Numbered from the stretch's first letter, positions 7,367 through 14,192 are shown. The stretch is DNA of 16,190 bases from an uncultured bacterium (GCA_905215635.1 CAJMQX010000004.1:1-16190); one strand, 5' to 3'. Numbers and translations are program-made. Notes: generated by a model from the sequence alone, not told the origin.

Positions 7367-7389
7367 ACTATACAATATTATTGTATAGT
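7367..7389. promoter_or_regulatory. Perfect palindrome over the rny -10/+1, candidate operator
   Basis: The two 10-base arms ACTATACAAT (7367-7376) and ATTGTATAGT (7380-7389) are exact reverse complements with a 3-base spacer. They cover the -10 hexamer and the predicted transcription start of rny. No T-run follows in the minus direction, so it does not look like a terminator. The geometry suits a dimeric repressor. I cannot name the regulator: the half-site does not clearly match LexA, CtsR, CIRCE, Fur or NrdR boxes I know. Confidence 0.6.
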
Positions 7390-7408
7390 CCTTTTTATCT
7401 AAAGTCAA
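7380..7408 (-). promoter_or_regulatory. Near-consensus sigma-A promoter of rny
   Basis: TTGACT (7403-7408), a 17-base spacer, TACAAT (7380-7385) on the minus strand. The predicted start near 7373 gives a leader of about 60 bases before the rny ATG. The -10 is the right half of the palindrome at 7367-7389. Confidence 0.8.
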
Positions 7409-7430
7409 GTTAATAATCTAATTTTACCAA

Positions 7431-7454
7431 GAAAAAAAGACTGATAATCAGTCT
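7431..7454 (-). terminator. Intrinsic terminator overlapping the nucleotidyltransferase stop
   Basis: On the minus strand AGACTGA (7448-7454) and TCAGTCT (7438-7444) form a 7-bp stem with a TTA loop, followed by six or more T. The stem starts within the TAG stop codon (7453-7455). Confidence 0.85.
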
Positions 7455-8358
7455 ATTTCCATATACCTAAAGGATATTCTCCACTATCTACTAATTTCTT
7501 AATTTCCTTTACTACTTTATCTTTATCTTCTCTATATGTAATTCCTTGCCATACAGCATCTGTCTTAAGAACTTCTACTTTAGCCTTACCACTATTAATC
7601 TCTTCAAATATAATAGTAGGTATTAAGTATTCACATTTTGTAAGATTACCTTTATGTTCATCTAAGAATTCTGGAAATCTTTTCTCTAAATAATCAAACA
7701 TTTTTGGAGTAAATCCAAACATATTCATTGATACTGTATCTTCTTCAGATACTTCAAATTCTTCTCCTCCTTCAAGTGGAGTAGCTATTAATTTTCCATC
7801 TTTCTTCTCTATATTACTTTCAATTAACTTTGTCAAATAACCATCTTTAACTTGACATATTCCCCTTTTAACAGCACCATTTTCAGTTAAAGTATTCTTA
7901 ACTTTATATCCTGCCATTGCATATTCATTAATTGATTTTTCTTCTTTAACATTTTTAAGAAATTCTGCTATTACTTTAAAAGCATCTCTTCCATAAAAAT
8001 CATCTGAATTGATTATTGCAAAATTTTCTTTTACAACATCTTTACAGCATAATATCGCATGCCCTGTTCCCCAAGGCTTAACTCTATCTTCTGGTACACT
8101 ATATCCATAAGGTAACTTATCTAATTCTTGAAATACATACTCTACATCAATATATTTTTCTACTCTCTTGCCTACAGTATCTCTAAAAATATCGTAATTC
8201 TCTTTCTTAATAATAAATACAACCTTTTTAAATCCTTCTTTAATCGCATCATAAATAGAGTAATCTATTATAAAATTACCATATTCATCAATTGGTTCAA
8301 TCTGTTTTAAACCACCAAATCTGCTCCCCATTCCGGCAGCCATTATAACTAATGTCAT
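7453..8358 (-). CDS. NDP-sugar pyrophosphorylase-like nucleotidyltransferase
   Basis: A 301-residue cytoplasmic protein that would couple a sugar-1-phosphate or similar phosphorylated alcohol to a nucleotide. The NTP-transferase signature is at the N-terminus: MTLVIMAAGMGSRFGGLKQ (G-rich loop with Arg13 and Lys18). GYSVPEDRVKPWGTGHAILC is a substrate-pocket stretch, and the metal-binding Asp pair sits in INSDDFYG. The family resembles RfbA/GalU/GlmU N-domains but lacks a C-terminal left-handed beta-helix, so a bifunctional GlmU is excluded. The substrate is unknown; wall-polymer, capsule or choline/phosphonate activation are possibilities. The start at 8358 has a near-perfect SD (AGGAGG, 5-6 bases away). 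The 17 residues readable upstream have no start support and would overlap the promoter. It diverges from ddl, with overlapping -35 boxes. Confidence 0.82.
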   Translation of the reverse strand: MTLVIMAAGMGSRFGGLKQIEPIDEYGNFIIDYSIYDAIKEGFKKVVFIIKKENYDIFRDTVGKRVEKYIDVEYVFQELDKLPYGYSVPEDRVKPWGTGHAILCCKDVVKENFAIINSDDFYGRDAFKVIAEFLKNVKEEKSINEYAMAGYKVKNTLTENGAVKRGICQVKDGYLTKLIESNIEKKDGKLIATPLEGGEEFEVSEEDTVSMNMFGFTPKMFDYLEKRFPEFLDEHKGNLTKCEYLIPTIIFEEINSGKAKVEVLKTDAVWQGITYREDKDKVVKEIKKLVDSGEYPLGIWK

Positions 8359-8380
8359 ATATCCTCCTTTATTTAATTCT

Positions 8381-8409
8381 AATATATCATATTTTACATT
8401 ATTTGACAA
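8381..8409 (-). promoter_or_regulatory. Promoter of the nucleotidyltransferase gene, sharing its -35 with ddl
   Basis: On the minus strand TTGTCA (8404-8409) is 17 bases from TATATT (8381-8386). Its -35 hexamer overlaps five of the six bases of the -35 of the opposite ddl promoter. Confidence 0.65.
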
Positions 8410-8431
8410 TATACTTAACTATAATTATAAT
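8403..8431 (+). promoter_or_regulatory. Perfect-consensus sigma-A promoter of ddl
   Basis: TTGACA (8403-8408), a 17-base spacer, TATAAT (8426-8431): both hexamers match the consensus exactly. The predicted leader is about 18 bases and carries the SD AAAGGA (8442-8447). The strength suggests high constitutive expression. Confidence 0.85.
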
Positions 8432-8455
8432 TAATATATATAAAGGACTGATAAT

Positions 8456-9421
8456 ATGAAAAAAATACTAATCTTATTCGGAGGTAATTCTTTCGAACAT
8501 CTTATATCATGTAAATCTGCTAAAACTATTTTAACTAATATTGACACATCTCGTTATGAAGTAACCGCTGTAGGTATATCTAAAGATAATATATGGTATG
8601 AATATCATGATGATATATCTTTCTTAGAAGATTGGACAAACAGAAATATCACTAAAATAAATAATATTTGTGAGTATTTAAAAGAATTTGACAAAATCTT
8701 CCCTATCATTCATGGTAATCCTTGTGAAAATGGTAATCTATCTGGTATGTTTGATTTATTCAATATAAACTATGTTGGTTCATCCTTAGCAGGTTCTATT
8801 CTAGGTTATGATAAAGAACTTACTAAAATTATTTGTGATAAATATAATATTCCTCAAATACCTTACCAAGTAATAACCGAAAATAAATCTCTTAAGAAAA
8901 TAGACTTAGACTATCCAGTTATTATAAAACCTGCTAAATGTGGTTCTTCTATTGGAATTAATATTGCTAATAATCTTAAAGAATTAAATAAATATCTTAA
9001 AATAGCCTTTAATTATGATAATAAAGTAATCATTGAAAAATATATTAAATCACGTGAATTAGAATGCGCTATTTTAGAAACTAAAAAATTAATTCCTTCT
9101 GAAATAGGTGAAATTCGTTCTTCAAATACTTTCTATGATTATGATTCTAAATATATCCTAGATAGTAAGTTAATTATTCCTGCTGATATTCCCAAAGAAC
9201 TATCTGACGAAATAAAAAATCTATCTCTAAAAATATTCAAAGTATTATCTCTTAGAAACTTATCAAGAATAGATTTTCTCTATGACTATAATAATAAAAA
9301 ATTATATTTTAATGAAGTAAATACTATGCCTGGTTTTACTGATATATCTATGTATCCTCTATTATTTAAACATCTAGGTATCTCTACTAAAGACTTAATT
9401 ACAAAACTTCTTGAATATTAA
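8456..9421 (+). CDS. ddl: D-alanine--D-alanine ligase
   Basis: ATP-grasp ligase that makes the D-Ala-D-Ala terminus of peptidoglycan precursors in the cytoplasm. The 321 residues start with LFGGNSFEHLISCKSA, with Glu14 at the D-Ala-binding position. An ATP-binding IIKPAKCGSSIGI segment lies at 156-168, an omega-loop FYDYDSKY at 226-233, and metal ligands in RIDFLYD (Asp273) and FNEVNTMPGF (Glu287, Asn289). The tyrosine-bearing omega-loop favours D-Ala-D-Ala over the VanA-type D-lactate ligases. The usual HGxxGEDG element reads HGNPCENG (86-93): the Gly and Asp are replaced by Cys and Asn. The start at 8456 has SD AAAGGA 8 bases upstream. It pairs functionally with alr at the other end of the window. 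The -35 of the next gene lies on its last codons. Confidence 0.92.
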   Translation: MKKILILFGGNSFEHLISCKSAKTILTNIDTSRYEVTAVGISKDNIWYEYHDDISFLEDWTNRNITKINNICEYLKEFDKIFPIIHGNPCENGNLSGMFDLFNINYVGSSLAGSILGYDKELTKIICDKYNIPQIPYQVITENKSLKKIDLDYPVIIKPAKCGSSIGINIANNLKELNKYLKIAFNYDNKVIIEKYIKSRELECAILETKKLIPSEIGEIRSSNTFYDYDSKYILDSKLIIPADIPKELSDEIKNLSLKIFKVLSLRNLSRIDFLYDYNNKKLYFNEVNTMPGFTDISMYPLLFKHLGISTKDLITKLLEY

Positions 9422-9439
9422 TTTATCTTATGCTATAAT
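9411..9439 (+). promoter_or_regulatory. Extended -10 promoter of the 217-aa orphan gene, inside the 3' end of ddl
   Basis: TTGAAT (9411-9416) lies in the last codons of ddl. After 17 bases comes TATAAT (9434-9439), preceded by TGC, so the -10 is of the extended TGnTATAAT type. No terminator is visible between ddl and this gene, so it may be transcribed both from ddl and from its own start. Confidence 0.75.
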
Positions 9440-9464
9440 ACACAGAAAAAGAAAGGAGATTTCC

Positions 9465-10118
9465 ATGTATTTATATGAACCAACTTCAAGAAGATGTATA
9501 ATTTATAAATTAGAACTTGATAAAGAAAAACTTCTTGCCTATAAAAAACAAGAAATATCTAAAGCTGATAAAGCTAGTCTTTTCCATGATATTCATAATT
9601 ATCAAAATGTTCCTATTTTTCCAAATCAAGATACTCCATTATATGAAAACTTCTTAAGTTCTGGTAATTATATTAGAACTAAAGAATCTTATTTTACTAC
9701 TGATAATGATTTATTAGAAAGAAAAGAAAAATTAAAAACTTATCTAACTAGTACTAATGACTCTGCCTACTTTACATCTAACTCTAAAAATCAAGTAGAT
9801 TATTGTTTTACTCTACCTGGTGATTTACATAAATCTAGTACTTGTGGTATTGATTATCAAGAATTAACTAATGTTTTAACTCTTCCTGAAAAATTATGTA
9901 CTCTTCATCTTTTAGAAGCCGGAATGTATCAATATCTAGAAGATAGATATGTTGATGAACAGTTAAAACTATTTACAATTACTGAAAGAAAGAACTATCT
10001 TTTTACTGAATTAAATGAATTAATTAGACTAGGTTTTGTAGATCATAAAAAAATTGAAACCCTAATTGTTCAAAGCAAAACTTTAACTAAAAAGATGCAT
10101 AAGTTACACATAAAATAA
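9465..10118 (+). CDS. Protein of unknown function, 217 aa
   Basis: I do not recognise this protein. It starts MYLYEPTSRRCIIYKLELDK, has no signal peptide or membrane helix, and is soluble, charged and rich in Lys, Leu, Tyr and Thr. The first half (about 1-110) looks mixed, with Tyr/Phe-rich segments. The middle has VDYCFTLPGDLHKSSTCGID with two cysteines (about 112-132). The last 75 residues look helical (LHLLEAGMYQYLEDRYVDEQ, LFTELNELIRLGFVDHKKIE). The true start is 9465, because a strong SD (AAAGGAGAT) precedes it; the longer open frame back to 9411 runs through the promoter. It has its own strong promoter and a clear terminator, so it is a real, probably well-expressed gene. Nothing indicates transfer, since codon use matches the neighbours. 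Confidence 0.8.
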   Translation: MYLYEPTSRRCIIYKLELDKEKLLAYKKQEISKADKASLFHDIHNYQNVPIFPNQDTPLYENFLSSGNYIRTKESYFTTDNDLLERKEKLKTYLTSTNDSAYFTSNSKNQVDYCFTLPGDLHKSSTCGIDYQELTNVLTLPEKLCTLHLLEAGMYQYLEDRYVDEQLKLFTITERKNYLFTELNELIRLGFVDHKKIETLIVQSKTLTKKMHKLHIK

Positions 10119-10140
10119 TAAAAACAATTAATAAAGTTTC

Positions 10141-10177
10141 AAACTATTAACAAAGCATTTTTGTTAATAGTTTTTTT
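10141..10177 (+). terminator. Intrinsic terminator of the 217-aa gene
   Basis: AAACTATTAACAAA (10141-10154) and TTTGTTAATAGTTT (10160-10173) form a perfect 14-bp stem with a GCATT loop, followed by further T. It lies 22 bases past the stop. Confidence 0.88.
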
Positions 10178-10183
10178 AATTCT

Positions 10184-10247
10184 TACAAAAAACTCTTAAA
10201 TCATGATATAAACTATGTATAGTAAACATCATAATCATTAAGAGTTT
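10184..10247 (-). terminator. Intrinsic terminator of the P-type ATPase gene
   Basis: On the minus strand AAACTCTTAA (10238-10247) pairs with TTAAGAGTTT (10190-10199). An inner helix ATTATGAT/ATCATGAT with one G-U pair extends it, and TTTTG follows. It is 10 bases past the stop. The 139 bases between the two convergent genes hold only this and the facing terminator. Confidence 0.75.
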
Positions 10248-10257
10248 ATTTAATTAT

Positions 10258-12837
10258 TTATACTCCTAAAGTTTTATTCATCTTCTTTAATACTAATTTT
10301 CTAATAAAGTCTATTGGAATAATCATTAATGAAAACATAAACATAATAATAAATTCTTTAATTGTAAGACCACTAGTTCTAAACATTTCTCCCCCATAAT
10401 AAATTAAATATATTTGCATTAATATAACAAAAGTAATAACTCCAATAAATACTTTATTCTTAGTTATATTAGCCATAATATTAAGTCTATGTGTCCTAGC
10501 ATCAAAACTATTAAAAATACTAATAAATATTATTAAACCAAAGAAGGCTGTCAATATATCATCTTGAAATATAGTATTAGTAATTCTACTCTTTAAAAAG
10601 AATATACATAGTATAAATGATACCACTCCTGTTATAACTATCTGATTCATCATATAACTATTAATAATATTTTCACCCTTCTTCTTAGGTTCTTCATACA
10701 TATATTCTACTAATGCTGGTTCATAAGAAAAGGCAAATCCTGATAATGTATCCATAATCATATTTATCCATAACATTTGAATAACTGTAATAGGTACTGG
10801 TATTCCTATAAATGGTCCTATTATTGATACAAGTAAACTACATAGATTAATTGTCAGTTGACATATAACAAACTTTCTAATACTTTTAAATATTGTTCTT
10901 CCATATAAAATAGCATTGGTTATTGAATAGAAGTTATCATCAAGTATCACTATATCTGCTGCTTCTTTAGCTACTTCTGTTCCACTTCCCATAGCAAATC
11001 CTACATCTGCTTTCTTTAAAGCCAAGGCATCATTTACTCCATCACCAGTCATTCCTACTACTAATCCTAAATTCTTAGCTATATTTACTAATCTACTTTT
11101 ATCTTGTGGCATTGCTCTAGCAATAACTCTTATTTTAGGAAATATCTTCATAATTTCTTTATCATTCATAAGTTGTAATTTATTACTACTAATTATTAAA
11201 TCATCTCCTGAAGTAATAAGTCCTATATCTTTAGCAATAGCTACTGCAGTCTCTTTATTATCTCCTGTTATCATTATTGTCTGAATACCAGCATGTCTAA
11301 CTAAATCTATCCCTATATCAACATTATCTCTAATAGTATCTTTAAGAATAATAAATCCTACTAAAGTCATATTCCCAATAAGTTCTCTATCCTCACTTAT
11401 CGCCAAAGCAATAACTCTCATCTTATTTAAACCCATCTTCTTAATAATATTATCTACATCACTAGTATCTCCTAAACTATGTCTATTACCTAGATTATCA
11501 TAATAACTATTACACTTCTTCTTAACTTCTTCATATGCTCCTTTCATCAAATTATATACATGTCCCTTATACTTAATCTTAGTATACATATACTTCTTCT
11601 TTGAATCAAAAATTTCTCTTTTAATTACTTCATAATTCAAATTAAGATTCTTTACATAATCAAATATTGCTTTATCAGTAATATTACCTCCAATAATATT
11701 TCCAGTTGTAGTATCCCAAACGCTCTCATTATTCATATACATTGACATATTAAATATATCTCTATAATTATTATTAATTAAGTTATAATCAATATCTTTT
11801 CCATTACCAGAAATAAATCCCACTACTGATAATTTTCCTGAAGTAATTGTCCCTGTCTTGTCTGTAAATAAAACATTAATATTACCAGCTGTTTCTATTC
11901 CTATTAATTTTCTAACTAAAACATTATCTTTTAACATTCTTTTCATATTAGAACTAAGTACTAAAGTAATCATCATTGGTAATCCTTCTGGTACTGATAC
12001 TACTATAATTGTTACACATAAGGTAAGGCCATCTAAGATATAGCCAAACATTAATCTACCATCTTTTAAAGTATTTATTATTAAATTAGTATTAAAATTA
12101 TTACTAATAACAATCATATAAAATAGGTATGATACTACTGCAAATATTGAACATATATATCCTATTTTACTAATATCTTGAGCTAACTTTGTAAGTCTAA
12201 TTTTAAGTGGTGATTCTGTATCTTCTTCTTGTAATTCTAAGGCCATCTTTCCATAAAAGGTATTATCGCCAACACTTCTAACTAACATTAAAGCATCTCC
12301 TGAATATACTACTGTTCCCATATATAAATATGTATTATCACTACCTACTTCTTTATACACTTCTTTAGCTTCTCCATTAATCATTGATTCATCTACTGAT
12401 ATATGTCCATTTATAATAATTCCATCAGCAGGTATTCTATCTCCTGTTGATAAGACTACTATATCATTAACTACTACATCATTAAGGAGAATACTCTTAA
12501 CACTTCCCCCTCTTCTTACTCTAACATTTATCTTAGAAGATTCATCTGTAAGCTTATTAAAAGCTCTCATTGAACCATATTCACTAATTGAAGATATTAA
12601 TGATGCTACTAAAATAGCTAATACTATTCCTACTGTTTCATACCAATCAAAATCTTTAAATAAGAATATTACTTTTATACCTAATGCTATTAATAATATT
12701 TTTATTATTGGATCAGAAAATGTTTCTAATAATAACTTTAAAAAAGTATCTTGTTTCTTTTTAGTAAATATATTTTCTCCATATTTCTCTCTATTAATAA
12801 TTACTTCTTCATCACTAAGACCATTATTATTTATCAT
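10258..12837 (-). CDS. Calcium-type (P2) cation-transporting ATPase
   Basis: Membrane pump that uses ATP to export cations, probably Ca2+. The 859 residues have the complete P-type layout. There is a cation-ATPase N-terminal segment (LSDEEVIINREKYGENIF), M1-M2 at about 43-85, and an A-domain whose TGES loop reads NGEA (154-157; the catalytic Glu is kept). M3-M4 follow at about 227-290, with the ion-site motif VPEGLP (282-287). The phosphorylation site DKTGT has Asp326. After it come KGAYEEV, MITGDN and the hinge TGDGVNDALALKKAD, then M5-M10 with LWINMIMDT in M6. PEGLP and N-x3-D in M6 with no acidic residue in M5 fit the PMCA/P2B pattern of one ion per cycle. The substrate is inferred. SD GGGAGG lies 6 bases from the ATG at 12837. 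The start region lies in a hairpin. Confidence 0.9.
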   Translation of the reverse strand: MINNNGLSDEEVIINREKYGENIFTKKKQDTFLKLLLETFSDPIIKILLIALGIKVIFLFKDFDWYETVGIVLAILVASLISSISEYGSMRAFNKLTDESSKINVRVRRGGSVKSILLNDVVVNDIVVLSTGDRIPADGIIINGHISVDESMINGEAKEVYKEVGSDNTYLYMGTVVYSGDALMLVRSVGDNTFYGKMALELQEEDTESPLKIRLTKLAQDISKIGYICSIFAVVSYLFYMIVISNNFNTNLIINTLKDGRLMFGYILDGLTLCVTIIVVSVPEGLPMMITLVLSSNMKRMLKDNVLVRKLIGIETAGNINVLFTDKTGTITSGKLSVVGFISGNGKDIDYNLINNNYRDIFNMSMYMNNESVWDTTTGNIIGGNITDKAIFDYVKNLNLNYEVIKREIFDSKKKYMYTKIKYKGHVYNLMKGAYEEVKKKCNSYYDNLGNRHSLGDTSDVDNIIKKMGLNKMRVIALAISEDRELIGNMTLVGFIILKDTIRDNVDIGIDLVRHAGIQTIMITGDNKETAVAIAKDIGLITSGDDLIISSNKLQLMNDKEIMKIFPKIRVIARAMPQDKSRLVNIAKNLGLVVGMTGDGVNDALALKKADVGFAMGSGTEVAKEAADIVILDDNFYSITNAILYGRTIFKSIRKFVICQLTINLCSLLVSIIGPFIGIPVPITVIQMLWINMIMDTLSGFAFSYEPALVEYMYEEPKKKGENIINSYMMNQIVITGVVSFILCIFFLKSRITNTIFQDDILTAFFGLIIFISIFNSFDARTHRLNIMANITKNKVFIGVITFVILMQIYLIYYGGEMFRTSGLTIKEFIIMFMFSLMIIPIDFIRKLVLKKMNKTLGV

Positions 12838-12863
12838 AATACCTCCCTAATAAAAGGTATTAT
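12836..12863 (-). promoter_or_regulatory. Inverted repeat trapping the SD and start codon of the ATPase gene
   Basis: On the minus strand ATAATACC (12856-12863) is exactly complementary to GGTATTAT (12836-12843), with a 12-base loop TTTTATTAGGGA. The right arm contains the last GG of the SD and the AT of the ATG. In RNA this 8-bp hairpin would hinder ribosome access. As DNA it could be an operator. No T-tract follows, so it is not a terminator. Confidence 0.45.
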
Positions 12864-12870
12864 CATTCTA

Positions 12871-12905
12871 GATAAAAAGAACTATATCTAATAGACATAA
12901 TTCTT
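12871..12905 (-). terminator. Intrinsic terminator overlapping the stop of the 200-aa gene
   Basis: On the minus strand AAGAATTATGTCT (12893-12905) pairs with AGATATAGTTCTT (12877-12889) over 13 bp, with two G-U pairs and an ATT loop, followed by TTTATC. The left arm includes the last two bases of the TAA stop (12904-12906). No convincing promoter is seen between it and the ATPase start, so the ATPase mRNA may come from read-through. Confidence 0.7.
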
Positions 12906-13506
12906 ATCTTTTTTTATTAGCTTTTTCTTGTTCTAATAACATACTATTTATCTTATTAAGAGTAATATTTATTCTTGAATTTACTATATTATCAAGTTCA
13001 TCCATTCTCTGATAACTAAACAATTCCTTATCAAGTCCTAAATCACGATAATCCTTTTCTAACTTAATAAGTATCCTATCAAATATATTCTTATATTTAT
13101 TATTAAGATTATTTATCATAACAACTATCTCTTCATATATAGGATTATCTATATCATTATCATTATCTAAACTAATATCTTTAAAACTAAATATTGTGTT
13201 TATAAATTCTTCACTATCAGGTCTATCTATATTATCAAAAAAAACCTTCATATATTTATTAATCTTATCATTTCTATTTTTATAATCCGATATATTATCT
13301 TTATGAAAATTATAAAAATCACGATAATCTAGATTAATTCCACACTTCTTATAAAATTTCATTACTTCAATTAACCATCTATTTAAAGAAGTTACATCTA
13401 ATACATCTTTCTTATCTCTTTTAACAAATACTATCTTATCTAAATACTTCTTTAATTCTAAATATCTATTTTTCATATTTACTACTTGATATATATCATA
13501 TTCCAT
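12904..13506 (-). CDS. Protein of unknown function, 200 aa
   Basis: I do not recognise this protein. It is soluble, highly charged and asparagine-, lysine- and aspartate-rich, with no signal peptide or membrane helix. Secondary structure appears mostly helical: MKNRYLELKKYLDKIVFVKRD near the N-terminus, an aromatic-rich middle (WLIEVMKFYKKCGINLDYRDFYNFHKD, about 44-70), a low-complexity acidic stretch (DISLDNDNDIDNP, about 110-122), and a long C-terminal helical or coiled-coil region (about 123-195) ending in KANKKR. The start at 13504-13506 has a strong SD (GGAGG) and an extended -10 promoter, so the gene looks real. It sits upstream of the ATPase, with a terminator between them; the ATPase shows no obvious promoter of its own, so partial co-expression is possible. 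A functional link to the ATPase is not shown. Confidence 0.75.
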   Translation of the reverse strand: MEYDIYQVVNMKNRYLELKKYLDKIVFVKRDKKDVLDVTSLNRWLIEVMKFYKKCGINLDYRDFYNFHKDNISDYKNRNDKINKYMKVFFDNIDRPDSEEFINTIFSFKDISLDNDNDIDNPIYEEIVVMINNLNNKYKNIFDRILIKLEKDYRDLGLDKELFSYQRMDELDNIVNSRINITLNKINSMLLEQEKANKKR

Positions 13507-13526
13507 ATTAGCGCCTCCATATCATC

Positions 13527-13556
13527 ATTATAGCATACGGCAGACTATGTTCGCAA
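13527..13556 (-). promoter_or_regulatory. Extended -10 promoter of the 200-aa gene
   Basis: On the minus strand TTGCGA (13551-13556), 18 bases, then TATAAT (13527-13532) preceded by TGC. It gives a short leader of about 15 bases carrying the SD GGAGGC. The region 13533-13558 is markedly richer in GC than its surroundings. The remaining spacer, 13559-13739, shows no gene, RNA or repeat that I can support. Confidence 0.7.
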
Positions 13557-13739
13557 CCTAACTATTTAAAATTCACAAGAAAAGAAACTAAACAAATATA
13601 CAGCCTAATTAATATACTGAAAGCAAAATTTCTTTAAATTATTTCATAAAAAATATCTGTATAATTATTTTTTATAGATTGGTTGATGATAATATTCTTT
13701 TTTTATTTTCATACTTTCAATATCTTGTACATATTATAT

Positions 13740-13778
13740 TATATTTAAAGAGAATAGCAATAATTAACTATTCTCTTT
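13740..13778 (-). terminator. Hairpin enclosing the sufU stop, probable operon terminator
   Basis: On the minus strand AAAGAGAATAG (13768-13778) pairs perfectly with CTATTCTCTTT (13747-13757), 11 bp. The TAA stop (13764-13766) is in the 10-base loop. The following tract (TTTAAATATAA) is only partly T-rich, so termination may be incomplete. Confidence 0.65.
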
Positions 13779-14192
13779 ATGAAACATTTTTCCTATCCCT
13801 CTAGCAAATAAAGTAGCACAAGTCTTTCTAGCTGGTTGTTTATATATATCATCATATACTGTTGCTTCTCCAAGAAGTTCTTTATCATAATCTTTCTCTT
13901 CAATCATATTAAAGTAATTATCCAATATTTCTTTTGCTTCTTCTAAAGTCTTTCCTATTAGCATCTTACTAAGAATAGAAGTACTAGATATTGCTATTAC
14001 ACAAGCTTCTCCATTAAACTTAATATCTTCTATTATATTATCTTTTAGTTTTACATAGATATCTATATTATCAATACAACTAACATTATTACTATTAATT
14101 TTTATATAATCAGTAGTATCTTCTGGGATCATTCTATTACTAGTATTTTGATAATTATCTAATATAATACTTCTTTTCATATCATTATCCAT
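13764..14192 (-). CDS. sufU: SufU-type Fe-S cluster assembly / sulfur-relay protein
   Basis: A zinc protein that accepts persulfide sulfur from SufS and passes it to the SufB-containing scaffold complex. From the ATG at 14192 it is 142 residues. The ligands seen in B. subtilis SufU are all present: Cys39 with Asp41 in VSCIDNID, Cys64 in GEACVIAISSTS, and Cys125 in RKTCATLF. The SufU-specific insert region that distinguishes it from IscU (about 80-112, GKTLEEAKEILDNYFNMIEEKDYD) is present. The start ATG overlaps the sufS stop by one base (TAATG), with SD GGGAGG 10 bases upstream inside sufS. The alternative start at 14210 would move the gene over the SD. It is the last gene of the operon. Confidence 0.93.
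   Translation of the reverse strand: MDNDMKRSIILDNYQNTSNRMIPEDTTDYIKINSNNVSCIDNIDIYVKLKDNIIEDIKFNGEACVIAISSTSILSKMLIGKTLEEAKEILDNYFNMIEEKDYDKELLGEATVYDDIYKQPARKTCATLFARGIGKMFHKENS

Noticed and set aside
8128..8310. 60-codon open frame on the plus strand
   Set aside because: Antisense inside the nucleotidyltransferase gene, no SD, low-complexity Ile/Asn/Tyr composition.
7453..8358. Bifunctional GlmU
   Set aside because: The protein is only 301 residues and lacks the hexapeptide-repeat acetyltransferase half.
11858..12043. 61-codon open frame on the plus strand
   Set aside because: Antisense within the ATPase coding region around the phosphorylation site; no translation signals.
13533..13558. 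LexA-like box near the 200-aa gene promoter (CGAACATA half-site)
   Set aside because: Only one half-site resembles the Bacillota SOS box; the other half mismatches at most positions.
13559..13739. Possible small RNA or riboswitch in the longest spacer
   Set aside because: Only AT-rich imperfect inverted repeats of the kind expected by chance; no promoter-terminator pair or conserved aptamer pattern could be recognised.
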